From: Rhynochetos jubatus
Lineage: Eukaryota > Chordata > Aves > Eurypygiformes > Rhynochetidae
Assembly: GCA_027574665.1 (NCBI GenBank)
Contig: CM050652.1
Coordinates: 5,808,589-5,872,588, forward strand
DNA: 64,000 bases
Direction of reading: 5' to 3'
The notes beneath the pieces are model-generated. The model ran no database searches. It was not told where the DNA came from and worked only from the letters and a program-made list of their open reading frames with translations. Positions 22,501 through 34,934 of the stretch are shown piece by piece. Numbering within the stretch: the stretch's first letter is position 1; every line of letters begins with the position of its first letter. The translations under genes and the position numbers were made by a program.

Positions 22501-25500
22501 ATGATGTGTAGTTTCCCAGATGAACATTTACCACTATATTAAACAGAACTCATTAACTTCTATGGATGCTTAGCACTTCCAAGGTGTACTTTGTCTTTAA
22601 AGGCATATGTGAATTTACGTAAGCCTCACACTCATGGCAATGGTCACTGGACAGAATACAGAACACTTCAAATACAGAAGTAAATGTCTACATAAGTTTT
22701 CAGAGAAGTTGAAAATGTTGCCAATTTACCAGCACTTAATTTTGACCAGGAGAATTCACAGGAGACTGTTTCTAGTAATAATATTCTTTTTACACTAAAA
22801 TTAACACTAAAATGATATTAAAGCACAGAAATCATAATTTTGCTAAAGCTAGTTATGGATAACATAAAAATCTGTATAAGTGACATCAGATATCTCTAGT
22901 TACAATGAATGACTTTTTTTTTTTTTTTGGTCAAAATAAAACCATCTTCAGTAAGAATTCAGGGAGATGATTTGGTAATTCACAGAATCTATATGGATCA
23001 ATGGACAATAAAACATTTGCTTACCCTTAGTAGAGTTGAAGAACTGTTTTCCATATCCATATTGTATCTGAAAGCTGTTTGCGTTTTTAGTTATGAGAAG
23101 GTCTTTGAAAAGTATTCAGGATCTAAACCGGTTGTTTCCAAAATGTATTTTGCTTTAGCACAATAAGGAAGGTAGCTAAATTCTGATACTGTAAGTAAAT
23201 TCTCTTGGCTGGTTAAGCACCGAATTGGGATGCAGGATGGAGTGTGAACTTCATTCCATTTCAGCACAAAGGAATGCACTAGAAAGGATGTAGCCTATAT
23301 GTATCGGTTGTGCTCTGTTATATGAATATTCACACAATAAGAAGTAAACAGGGTTATAAGGACATGACGGATTAACTTTGCTACTTTTAGGTAAAAGATG
23401 TTCTATATTTAAATGATTACACACTCTAAAAGCTGAAGAGGTTAAACAGAATTACTCACATAATAAAAAATATTGCATCAGTCTTGACCTGTGTTCTTTT
23501 ATTTTTTAAGCTGTCTATCCTTAATTTATAAGAAAAGTCCTATAAGCAATCAACGTAATTATTTCTAAAGAGGAGTCTGTTAAGTTTTTGGATTTCTTAC
23601 AAGGTAGTGGTTAGCGATAGAAACAGAGCTCAAGGAGTCTTTTTTTTGTTTGGTTGGTTTTTTCAGAGTGAGAAATAGGAAACAGGAAATATGATATTCA
23701 GTTATTTGTAGGTTTCTTTTGGTGAGTGTGTTTGATTTGGTTTTGTTTGGTTGGTTCATTTTGTTTATTGTTGGTTGTTAGTTTTTAATCACTCTTGTTT
23801 CCTTACTACTTTGTCTAGATAAAGATTAATCTATATGCTCAGGAAGTCCCTGGATTCTATTGTCAGGCTTCCCAACAACACACCATTTCTCTGTTCTATA
23901 GTTTTATCCTTTTAAAGCATCTTGCATTAAATGTTACATATTTGTTGCTACATTTCTGAAGTCATGGCTCGAACTGTATTGTTTTCTGAAACAAACTTCT
24001 TTTTCTCCATTGAATTCCTGGTGAGTGTGATCTGTTCCTGGGGCTCATCTTCATTGCTAATGCTAAGTAAACCCCTAGGTGTTCTTACTCTATTGTATTC
24101 TTATTAAGCATGTGCTGGTGGGGGAAAAAAAAGAATCAATGTTGAAAGTTTAAAAAAGAAGTGCAGAAGATTGTTATAGTGGGATTAGCTGATTTATTAT
24201 TGACCTAAAGTGGATTTCTGGGACCTCTCTACAGTCAAAAGAAAGAGATTTTTGCCTTTGATATACTTATCCCTGTGCACTATTGAGGAAACCTTGCTGA
24301 CTGGTAAAGCCTAGGTGGCTGAATCTTAGTTGGTTAAGTGTAGATGAGACAAATCCCAAACTTAGTACAAATGTTTCAAATATTTAGGTACTATTGGACT
24401 TCCTAGGCTTTCCTGGGATTGAACAGGGTTCATACAGATACTTTTCTTCAGTGCAAAGTTAATTAAAAAAATCTTTTAGGATTGGCCTACCTAACAAATT
24501 CTTATTCTCCTAGATACCACAGAAAGGAATAAACACCTGGAAACAGCCTGTGAAAAAATATATATTGCAATGCCTTTGACATCTAAGTCCTTGCCTTGCT
24601 ATGAGTAAGAGGTATTGCTGCCTAGCCTGTGTGTTGATCTGTATGAAATGGTTTTTCAGTCTGCTTCTTAGTGGGTTGAATCATAAAACTACTGGCACCT
24701 TCAGAATTGAATCCTGAAAGATGTTGAGCTCCATCAGTTCTCATTGCTTAGGCTGAAAACTGATGAAATTCAGCAACTTGTCAATACTCAGTCCCATCTG
24801 AGTTGCTAAGAGTTGTACAGACAATGGACATCTAAGAGACCATTGAGGAACCATGTGGGAATCATTTAAGTACCTGCAAACATCACATCTCTTCGGCAGT
24901 GAGCAACCTAAACATTAGCCATTCTCCTGTTTTCTGCCACAAGCACTTTAACATAATATGCACTGAGAGTAAACTACCCTTCATTTTGGCCCACATTGTT
25001 AAAATTCTTGGATGGAGACACATAAATCAGATTCTTCACACTGCATTGATGTGATTTTTTTAGCCTCCGCCAAACACTGGTTCAGTAATTCCTAAAGTGC
25101 TTGCAGCTTACAATGCAAGATGATTGACAGCCATTAAAGTGCTATACCTTGCCTTTTGAGAGAGGAAAAATGCATTACTGATGAGAACTAGAAAAATTAA
25201 CTATGAAAATCATGAAGCTAGCAATTGATTACTATTGGCTCAAGCAATATTTCTTTTCATCACGTTTAATCGTGTGCTGAGGCTAGAATTCCTGTCCCAT
25301 TAAATAAGAACAAGGACACTGTATAGAAACATCCATCTTTCCAGCATGAAAATTCAACTCTGCTTAGAGCTCTGCTGCTGTTTAAGTGAATTTATACTGA
25401 CGACTCCGATGGCTCATCAGATCAGAATTGGTCTTTTATCCTTGCCTTCATGTTTCTGACCATGTCATCTATTTTTCAAAATTTTAAATGATTATTTCAC

Positions 25501-25599
25501 TTCTACATCCAGGGCAAAAGATATTTTCTTTTTCTGGAGAAAATACTTCTCCGTCTCTCTGTGTTTTGTTTTTTTTAAGCTGATGCATTGTTTTCAAGG
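19561..25599. other. Unannotated AT-rich DNA with simple repeats
   Basis: No gene is supported. T runs lie at about 22026-22042 and 22914-22929. G/T-rich tracts with TTTGGTTGG units lie at 23641-23661 and 23717-23790. A 113-codon plus frame at 21366-21707 has no recognisable domain; its surroundings (21300-21540) are less AT-rich than their neighbours and might be a conserved non-coding piece. Confidence 0.4.
23641..23790. repeat. Pair of G/T-rich low-complexity tracts
   Basis: Two stretches (23641-23661 and 23717-23790) are built from TTTGGTTGG and TTTTGTTTGG units. They belong to the same keto-tract class as 13999 and 51566. Confidence 0.6.
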
Positions 25600-25780
25600 G
25601 CTCTGGGTAGCACATCACATAACAAACCCAGCTCATTATTATGCATTATCTACTGCTGCTTGCTGCAATGCAATATTTACACTTTGGCATTAAGGCAGGA
25701 GACGGCCCTCGTTATGCAGCACAGCCACTGCTGATAGATCGACACAACGGTTTTTCAGAAACATGAAGAATTGAAAATGG
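25600..25780. promoter_or_regulatory. Candidate conserved non-coding element
   Basis: A stretch with balanced composition inside AT-rich DNA: TTATTATGCATTATC, TGCTTGCTGCAATGCAATA, then GACGGCCCTCGTTATGCAG and GATAGATCGACACAACGG. It holds repeated ATGCA motifs and five CpGs within about 80 bases, which is unusual here. These traits are typical of vertebrate developmental enhancers, but no alignment was available, so this is inference from look alone. Confidence 0.25.
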
Positions 25781-25899
25781 TTCATCTGGGGATTGCAAGT
25801 GCTATGAATTCTTTATATCTAACAGTTGGCCTGCACTGACCCAAAGGATATTAGATTTCTTAGGAGCAAACGTGCTATGCTGAAATGTACTTAAAAAGC

Positions 25900-26580
25900 T
25901 CGATCTCAACAGCCTGCAGTGGCTGCCCCCCATCATCACTGGCCTTTGCCAGACAGAGCTTCCTCTCCCTCTGTGCAACCCTTGCTCCCTGCCTTATACC
26001 TCCTGCTGGCTGCCTTACCCTTCCGCGCTGACATTATGCAGGCAGCAGGCAGGAGTGGGGAGGGGTAAGCGAATACACCATTAGGAGCTGGAGGAGGTTG
26101 CTCCCAAGCCTGGATTTTATTGCCATGTCACTTGGATTGTTTTTACAGCTGGCAGGCCAGAGCGACCTTTGGCTGCCTCTTCTCATTTCTGTTGGCTCCT
26201 TCTCCATGAGTCCACGTCAAATCTGCTTCTCTTGCGGTCTTTTAAAGGGCTGCTCTGCCATCGTTGCTACTGCCCACAGAGCAGGAGGCTCTGACCTCAA
26301 ATTGGAAAATGAAGGGGGGGAAGGGGGAAGATGAATGCTGAAGGGCTGCTGAATGGCCAGCGCTTACCATGTCTTGCCGCTCTAATGACGTCGGGACTGA
26401 GGCAGGTGCTAACCTGCTGCTGCTGGCATGGGACACCGCAATTCACCAAGGGATGGGAAAGCAACGCAGGTACCATCCAAGCAGGGAGGTGCTGTGGAAA
26501 TGAGGGAGGACATGAAGTGACACCTGCCTTGCAGGAAGCACAAGGCAAAATCACCTTGCCATGCTAATGAGACATTTCTC
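25900..26580. promoter_or_regulatory. GC- and CpG-richer patch, possible regulatory element
   Basis: This is the most GC-rich non-repeat stretch of the window. Between about 26000 and 26500 roughly a dozen CpGs occur (for example TTCCGCGCTG, AAGCGAATAC, TTGCCGCTC, AATGACGTCGGG, ACACCGCAATT, CAACGCAGG), while the neighbouring kilobases have almost none. A near-CRE site TGACGTC lies at 26386-26392. It is too weak for a classical CpG island. Short open frames on both strands (for example 26098-26334, 78 codons) are probably a by-product of composition. It could be a distal enhancer, a weak promoter of a non-coding RNA, or a decayed repeat. Confidence 0.3.
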
Positions 26581-27611
26581 TAACAATTTCTCATTGAGGA
26601 TCCCAATAAAAATAGAGCAGCACAGATTATTCTCAGTTTGTAAGCATCAGTATCACCCCTTGTCCTTTTTCTTTTGAGACAGATCAGTTGACACATGTTG
26701 GTGTTATCAGTGAACCAAATTGCCACTTATGATCATCTAACCACTAGACAATGTTGCTTCCTGAAAAGTCATTCCCCCTTTCTCTCTGCTAAGTACTCCA
26801 GCACCTTTCCACACTTTGTGTTCCCAAAGCATCCCTACTTCTGTGTTAGGAGATGATTACTGAAAAATCCTTTGTAGCAGAAGAAAGCAAGATAGAATTT
26901 GTTTTTCTTTTTTCCACTTAGACTCTAGTGGATCTTGTGTTTCTGCCACCTCATGATGATTTTAGAGACCTGCCCAGGTGGAAAGCAAAGTTCATGCCAT
27001 TGCACTGGCCTCTATCACCATGACCCAAACTCAGACCCTGTATGCAACAGTGCAGTGCCTGGTTCTGCTACCATGGCTCTTGTCATTCAAATGAGGGGAA
27101 GGACAATTCCAAGAGGGTGGAGAACAGAATCTGGGGGGATGAAAACTGTAAGGTAATGAGACAATTTTTAATTAAACTGTGCATTTCACTAACTGCTATA
27201 CACAAAGAGCTTTATTGTAGTGTTGCTGTGGCAACCTTAACTTTGAGTGTGCTGACATGTGATTAAAATCTTAGATTTAAATGTTTCATTAACAAAGAGA
27301 GGATGTGTGGGGTTTATTCATTTTTTTTTGTTTTTTATGGGCAGCCACCGAAATTGCTGATCCTGAAGGCTGAGGGTCAAATTGTCACTGTGGATTTTAG
27401 ATGCTGAGGAGAAGGATGGAGAGAAACAGCCATGCAGATGACTGAAAGCCTATGAGGAAGACACATCCTTTTCCTGACTTGCGAATGCCTGCCCTCTTCT
27501 CCCCCCAGCCCCATGTCTTCCCACTCCCTAAGGATGCTATACCAATCAGACTTAGTAGCTTAAAAGGCCATAAAGGGAAAAATGTCAGGTGTGAGCTGCT
27601 CTGCTCAGCAT
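26581..27611. other. Unannotated DNA
   Basis: No gene or repeat is recognised. A T-rich tract with G (GGGGTTTATTCATTTTTTTT) lies near 27310-27334. Confidence 0.4.
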
Positions 27612-27790
27612 GACAGGAGTTCAGATAAGAACACAAAAAATACCACATGGGGTTAGACATAAGGTTCATTTAGCCTGCTAACCTTTGCCTGGCAACAGCA
27701 AGTAGCAAATGCTTAGGATATGTATAGACTTGACCTTTCTCTCACAGACCCTCCCAGCTCCTGATAACCACTGCTTAAATGTGTCCTTGC
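27612..27790 (-). mobile_element. Old CR1 LINE, 3' UTR end fragment
   Basis: On the minus strand this is the 3' end of the same old CR1 type as 9875-10470. The plus strand begins GATAAGAACACAAAAAATACC (the complement of ...GGCTATTCTTATG), then GGTTAGACATAAGGTTCATTTAGCC and GCAAATGCTTAGGA. These are the complements of the TATATGGTCC and CTAAACATTTGC blocks of the copy at 9875-10470. The match fades toward 27790. Confidence 0.68.
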
Positions 27791-30700
27791 AAATCTCCGC
27801 CAAATGGTGTTTTTTCCTAGTAAAGACCTTCTGAGCTAGGAGAAGCATATCCTTTCCTTTTATTTTTCCCCGTAAGTGGCCACACTTCATCCTTTGAAGA
27901 AAAAATGATTGCTGCTTGTATTGTGATGGAATGGGATCAAGGATTCAGGGCAGCCCTGTAGGCAAACAATGAAATAGAGGCATCCTAGCATTAAGGCAAG
28001 AGACTTTCTCCTTTCTTTTGTTCTTTCTGTGCCTTTTAATAAAGAAAAATAGGATACAGCCTCTCATACATGTTTCTGTATAGAGATGGGGATCTGTCCT
28101 GACATGTCCTTCTCTTTTCCCAGTTAACTGTCATAACAGCTTCATCCTGAAAAGCTGGCTTCAGATCACCATCTCTGATTTTAGTCACCAAGGCTAATAA
28201 ATGGAAAAAAGTCACTTGTATAGCTAAGTTTCTGTCAGCCAACAACCCCGAAATATTATTCCTTGGCTCTTTTAGTTTCTTTCAGGCACAGTTCTCATTT
28301 AAGTTACTTAAGAATATGACACAGTGGAAAGATGTTATATGTTAAATAAGGGACTTGACCAGGAAAATGAGGTCTATGTTAATGCAACATTTATCGCATC
28401 ACTTACAATGCTGGATTTCTTCATTACTCCACCCAGCAATGCAGGTTCACTCAGTCATAGTGCTTCCCTTGTTTCAGGGGAAGAGGTAAAAACTCAGAGG
28501 ACATCTAACCAATTGTGTAATGTAGGAGCAACACATAATTTTCTGACCTGCTGGGCAATTAGTTTATGCCCTGAAGTGTGATGTTTGATTACCATTCCTT
28601 ACACACTTAGTTTGCAGTGCTAATGGCCATAAAATTATTGAGTTTCTTATTAGATGCAGTCACAGAATTTGTCTCAATGATTTCCAGTTGCAGTGAATTA
28701 CCCAGATTGATCATATGCTGCATGGTCTGTTCCAAACTTGCTCTCTTTTGACTTCACAGGATAATCCATGCATCAGGACTGTAACAAGAAGAGAGAAAAT
28801 TTACTCTAACTTGCAAAATTTGGAACAGCTCAATCATGGCAAGATTGCTTGCTCACTAATCTTTGCACTACTCTAATTTGTGTTTATTCAAAAACACTCA
28901 CACATTTAGAGATTGATGAGAACTGTATTTGGCCTGTGGTTTTATTTAGTAAGTATTTTACAGATTTTCTCTATCCTGAATTGGACAAAATCTTGTGACT
29001 TGTGAAATATTAATAAACACACAGACATCCAGAAGATAAGCTTTGGTAAACTGAACTATTTCGTACGATGTCTTCTGTGAGTCTGGAGGTTGCAAGGGAT
29101 TAAAAAAAAAGTTTATTAGGAGAAATATTTTTTTTACTAGAGAAGTGGTATATTAAAAATAAAGGAACATGACAGGTATTATTTTAACTCCATCATTTGT
29201 TGTATTAGGAGATATTCTCAATAGACATCTTTTTGATGCTGACTCTTTCCTGATTCTTTTAAACTAACTAGAGTCTACATTTCAAAATTTTAAAAAGTGA
29301 GTTTTCCCTTATATTTTAGTACCTGTCTACATGGATTTCCTCAGAAATTTCTTTCTCTTTTTTTCAACCTTCTTGCTACTACTTTTTAAATGATAAAGTA
29401 TTTTTCCAGAGATATTTCCAGCAGATCAACACTGTATCTAAAACGAGTTTAAAATTTCACAGAGTCTTACTAATCTTCTCTGTCCTGAGTACTTTACCTC
29501 AAGATTTTTTAACACAGCTAAATAACACAAGGTTAAGACTCTATAGACCATGATTCAAGTGGGAAGCAAATCATTATAAGATAGTGATTGAATGAAGAAG
29601 AAAATGTGTAACACTGTTTCAATATATCCACATTTTTCTTCAGCAGGATTAGGGGAAAATGTTCTCAGATTTGAGAAATGAGAATTGTTCTCAGTTTTTA
29701 AATGTCTTAGTGCTTGAGCAATGAAGCAACATCAAAACATCTACTTTGGGTACCCTAATAACTAAAAAAAAAACCAAAACTACTGGTCTCAACTTGTTAT
29801 ATAGTTAAGTATTGCTTAGAAAAATAAATGCAAAGCTCCTATATGCCAAGTAAATTGAGTTTGTTGAGAAGAAACATCAGGAACAGATCTTTCCAGCCCA
29901 CTAAGAAAAAAACCCCTCATGATAATATGAATCAAGGATTTATATTGATCATTGTGGTCTACTAACAACAGAGTTGCATGTCCTCAATCAAAAGGGCACA
30001 ACCAAATAATGGCCATAGTTTTGAGGAGGTGTTTTTCAGTTATGGGTAAGAGTGTATTTTCAAGGATGAAGAAATCAGCATCTGAGTGCCCTTTTGGTCT
30101 AACAAGACTTGAGGTCCTATCTTCCACTTCTTAGAGGTGACCCTAACTACAGAATTATTGGAGAGGAACAGGTGAGAAGTCAGATTTGAGACGAAAATAT
30201 CAGTTCCCTCAAAAAAAGGCTGCAGAGCAGATAATTACATAAATCATTGGCAAAGGAAAGAAAAAGCCATAAAATCCTGGTTGTATAGTAAAACACTTGA
30301 TGCATGTCTTCACATTTTTGTCTCTGTGGTGTTCATATAGTCTGCTTTCTCTTTAGGATGCTGTAATGGTATGTGTTTGGTATTTGTTTAAAAACAATCT
30401 TTTAAAGTAAAAGATGAAATTATTCACATTATCCCCTGAGCAAGGACTGAAAGGAGAACTCAAATATTATGAGTTGTACGACAAAAATCACTCTGCAATG
30501 CCTGTTTCAAACAGCAGATCAATTAAGCTTTGTAGTTATTAATGAGAAACCAATGGTTCTTCGTCTTGCTTGGAGACCTGAGGTGCTACAAGATCTAGGA
30601 TTTAGAAAATAAATATATTATTGATGACAACCAGCATATGTTTTGCATTATACACCAAAATGCATGTGCTCACTTTTTCTCTTAGCAAAGTTTGCATCCC

Positions 30701-32739
30701 TCTCTGCAAAATGTGGTGAATGACTTTATGGATTTTAAAGAGTACAAGTTTTTTTTCCATTTCTTATGTTGTTGGATTCGATTAAGTTTAACTGTATTTT
30801 ATCTGCCAGAGGTGGGAATTAAATAATTTCTCAGAGATCTAAAGAAAGCTGGAACTTTCCCCAGTTGCCTGCCTTTTTTTCTTTTTCGCATGTCTCAGAG
30901 TTTTGACATTTTCCCTAGTGACAGTTGCTATGCTATTCCTCAGCACATTGGCTGGTGATCCTTGCAATGCCTAAGGTGCTAAGGCATATTTTGTGCAGAA
31001 TATCTTCCTTTTTTTTTTTTTTGGTCTTAAAAAAAGTTTCTTGGAACAGGACCTCAGATTTTTTTTCCCCCAGAGATGGTGTCAAATTTCTCACCGACAC
31101 ACAACAGAGTCAAAGGTATACGAAGTTAATAATGACCAAAGACATTTTAGACAGTCCCCCGACCTGTTATCATCAAGAGGCACACAAAATTAGCTAGGTT
31201 CAAGTAACTGCCTGTGTCATTAAAACCAATATCCCACTTCTGGAAGATGTCAATGGAGGGTTGCAAAAGGAAGGAGAAATCTTTACACTGGCTAATAACC
31301 CGGTGGGCCACTCCTTCAAGGATGAGGATGTGTGTGAATATTGCCTTCCTAATAGCTTGCAAACCCAGTTTAATATCTGACACCTGAGATCACAAAATTG
31401 TCTTACTCAAAGCATAAACAAGAGAGAATTTATTTTCTCCACGTCTGTTTCCATTTAACAGCGAATTTCACTCGTATGTGCAAACAGCAAGACAAAAATT
31501 TCTTTTCACACGTGGCCCCTTATCACTTGTCATCTGCCTTCTCTCCCAGCTCAACCTGTTTTCTGAACACCTAAATTGCCTTATGAAAAAAAAAAAAACA
31601 ACCCACAAACAAACAAACAAAAAACCCGAAACATAACAAACCAGCACTGTTTGTCCTCATTTTTGTGAACTCTGGCAGACTCAGGCCTCCGGGAGGAGAT
31701 GCCGGCAGGTAAAATTGACAGCAGGCTATAGCTGACTGCATGTCTGCCGCAAGGATCAGCTCCCACCAGGCCTGACACATGTTGTCACCTTTGTTGCACA
31801 AGCAATAAAGGAGGGACAGGCTGGTGGATTTGTAGAGGAAAGATCTTTTTTGAGCATGCTCCAAGACTGATATGTTGAGAGACCCATGTTTGGTTATAGT
31901 CCAGCGTCAACTTATATTCTTCAGTCAGGCTGTGTGAAAAATTGATTTTTTTGGAGTTGGCTGCCAAATTGGGGAAAACAGTGATGGTAGCAACAGAACA
32001 ATAAAAATAACAATAAAAATTGAGCTAAATGTCGAACTTGGGGAAGGATGGGAGGAGGGAAGGGTTTATTGCTGAATTAAGAAACGTCATTTTGCTTGAC
32101 CCAAAATGAAAAGTTGTGTTACAGGCACTTGTAAGGCAAAAAAAACCCCAGAACCACCAATCACCAAGGCCACACTATCATCCACCTTTCACTTAGGAGT
32201 TAGGCACATTTAACCTTGGCTGTAAGATATCCCTGTGACTGCAGAGGTCTGAACCTGTTCGTATCTTTGAAAAGGCTGTAAAGCTCACAAGATTCTGCGT
32301 GATCCTGAGCATTCATAATTTCCCTCACTCATATTGTTCAACCAAAAGAGTATATAGTCCAAATTTGCTAAGGTAGGTGAAAAAGCAGCAAACAGAAATC
32401 AAAAACAGAAATTATCATGAACTGCTTATCTAGGGCTAGATTTCATCTAAAGAGGATGAGAAAGAAAATAACTAATTTTTCTCTTTCAGCATTCAGGTTT
32501 TCATTTGCTACATATTTTCCCCCTGCTGTGATTGAACCTTTTTTTTTTTTAAATCTGTACATGATTTATCCATATGTCTGGGGGTGGGTGACAAACTTCA
32601 TTTAAAGTTAAATTCTTCAAACAGCATATAAGAATATTAATTGCTGTAGCCAGCCTGTTTCAAGAACTCAGGCTCTGATAATCAGGTCCCCTCTGTTAAT
32701 ATCCCTGACTGATGAATGTCTCTGCCTGATGTTTAAACA
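27791..32739. other. Unannotated AT-rich DNA
   Basis: No gene is supported. Homopolymer runs lie at about 31008-31022 (T) and 31586-31599 (A, passing into an A/C tract to 31627). A second A/C tract is at about 32137-32160. The 97-codon minus frame at 31571-31864 runs through the A tract and is not credible. Confidence 0.4.
31586..31627. repeat. A/C-only low-complexity tract
   Basis: A run of A followed by CAACCCACAAACAAACAAAC and AAAAAACCC. Same class as 13464-13523. Confidence 0.65.
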
Positions 32740-34210
32740 TACCCACTGGGATCTCACACTATTTAACATGCACATAAAACCATAAACATAATCCCAGGGA
32801 AAGTCACATCCTGAGGGCAGTGGATCAGTGTGGGCACCTTACTTATATTCACATCCAGGTGCTGCTTGGACTGGTTTTCCACTATTTGCAATGAATCCAC
32901 TCCATTAGGGTAGAACATTTAAAACTGGACCAGAGAATCACTTTTGTCATTATGAACTGAGACGAAAATTACCCTGCTCTATATTGCATAGAATGATGCT
33001 GAAGCAGAAGTGCTAAGAATTGCTATTCTGAGCAGCCATGGAATATTTCTTTATCTTCTACACTTTATGGCTGTCTAATGCTTTTTTTTTTAATAGGGAT
33101 TGTCAATCAGTTTATAATCATGGTTTATATTTCTAATCTGAAAGAAGTTGTTTAAATTGAGATAAATGCAGATAGAAAGATTTTTTGTAGTAATAATTCA
33201 GTGAAGTTTATGCTGTATCTAAAATAAAAAGATGATATATTTATCACCTGTCTTAGAAATCTGGATTTTCTTATTAATTTTCATCACTTTTTCAGTAACA
33301 AATATAATTCCATTATACTTTGTCTGGGATCCTCCAATATAATCTTTATTTTTTCTAGATATGAAGACAAAATCAAAATCAACAACCAACCAGCTATAAT
33401 CTACAGAAAACCTGCAAACCACCTCATCTGTTTCCATGAACACAGTAACCATCCAAAATACATCAATAAAAATTATGTTATCAAGCCATGCCCTTGGACA
33501 CCAATATATCTACTTTGAGGAGAACATTCATGATACCTACCTAAATAATTAAAAGACGAATTTTATCCAACAAGGCACTTTTCCAGGGGAATAGATTCTT
33601 TTGAAAGAAACATTCAATACATCACAAGAATTACTTCCACACGTTGTAGACACGAAGTGTTACAGGCCATCCTGCCCTGAAAACTCTGTGGGAAATCGAT
33701 GAACAATATGATTGAACGGCTTGTTTAATTATACATTAAACTTATACGGGAAGAACATGCTCAAAACTCTTCAAACCATTCACATTCTGCAAATCACTAA
33801 GCTCATCAGAGGAAAACCCCTTGTAGGCCAAAAACATGACAAAATGATTTAGATCATAACCGAGGAACAAGTTTAAACCTTACCAATGCGTCTCCACTAC
33901 AACCACAGTAAATATTCCCGCAAGGGACTCAACAAACATTTGATCTTTCACTTGTCTTTTTGCAACACATATTACGCTTTATGTGTGAACTTCACACTCC
34001 ACCTGTGATCATGGAGATTCTTTCTCCTACAAAACAGTTGCTCATTACTATTTCAGTCCTGATCATCAAAAGAGACTTACAAAAGCCTTTTAAAGCTGAA
34101 ACTGAGAAATAAAATTTGTGAATTGGTTGGTTAACAAAAACCTGGATTCAGAGTCTTGATTTTGTGATACATTATAATGTGCCTCCCATTGGTCATCAAT
34201 ATCTGTATGT
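32740..34210 (+). pseudogene. Decayed Penelope-like element: reverse transcriptase with traces of GIY-YIG
   Basis: PLEs encode a telomerase-related reverse transcriptase fused to a GIY-YIG endonuclease. The best-preserved part, 33228-33515, is an open run of 96 codons without a start. It has DDIF (33231-33242, RT motif C), YRKP (33402-33413) and HP (33450-33455), with spacings of 57 and 16 residues as I recall for PLE proteins. The frame then shifts (from about 33478): SHAL...EEN...L..KTNFIQQG fits the usual SQALR...L..F..RGY block. Other frames add FLDMK (33349-33363), QTIHIL...KPLVG (about 33772-33828), CNTYY (33961-33978, the block before GIY-YIG) and WLTKTWIQSLDF (34128-34163, weak). On the 5' side, LFNMHIKP (32759-32782) may be the LPKIHK motif and TLLYI (32971-32985) motif A with its aspartate lost. 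The expected tyrosine before DD is a TAA stop (33225-33227). Many frameshifts and stops make it inactive. The core is firm; both ends are approximate. Confidence 0.72.
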
Positions 34211-34894
34211 TCTTCTGCAACATCCCTTCTATTCCTAGGTACCAATCACCTTTTCTAGACATATGGCCTAATACTTATCTAATTAAGCTAATAATTTCAT
34301 TTTAGTTTTAATTCAGCTTTAAAACTCACTACTTTACTTTTGTTTTCAAAAATACGCTTACTTTTTTTGTGTACACTAATTAGTCTAATAAAAGTTGTTG
34401 TCTTTACTTCTCTGTGACTAAAAAAAATATAGTCTACTGTTTCTTTGAATTTTAATAATTCTTCTGAATCATTATTTTGTCCATTTATTGCATGAAGATT
34501 TTTCACTAAATTTAGCTGAAACGTTTTTTAAAAACTCACTTCCTGAAACTCTTAATTCATCTGCCTATATTTTTTGCAGATAATTGGATTGGATAATAAA
34601 GATAATTTTAGGAGGAAACTTTAACCAGAATCTATTTCAGTGATTTTTGGAAAAGAAAGTATATTTTTTCTAAAGCAATTATGAAAACTTTCATGATCTC
34701 CAGGGACCACAGGATGCCTTAACATAATTATCAAATGATGTTCAAAAAGTCAGTGTCTGATATGTAATTAAAGGTGATGATTAAGAGGAGGAATGTTTTA
34801 CATTACTTTAGACAGCTGCAATATAAATGTCTCTATCTGATCCAGTCCTTTCCATCCCTTCGTAAAGCCAGTGGAAAGAAATACAGATTCCTAT
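34211..34894. other. Unannotated, very AT-rich DNA
   Basis: I see only AT-rich sequence after the PLE fossil, and no repeat or gene is recognised. The end of the PLE may lie in here. Confidence 0.4.
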
Positions 34895-34934
34895 CTTTAG
34901 CTCCTGCATTACTCCTTTAGCTACTGCATTACAG
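34895..34934 (+). repeat. Two tandem copies of a 20-bp unit
   Basis: The unit CTTTAGCTCCTGCATTAC plus two bases (34895-34914) is repeated with about three differences at 34915-34934. It is a simple local duplication. The CTCCTGCATTAC part also appears in the dispersed repeat at 14514-14600, which may be coincidence. Confidence 0.6.

Noticed and set aside
33219-33452. Minus-strand frame of 77 codons
   Set aside because: It is the antisense shadow of the best-kept part of the Penelope-like RT on the plus strand.
33360-33960. Mitochondrial DNA insertion, suggested by TGA codons within nearly open frames
   Set aside because: The translation resembles no mitochondrial protein or RNA gene, whereas the motif order and spacing fit a PLE reverse transcriptase.
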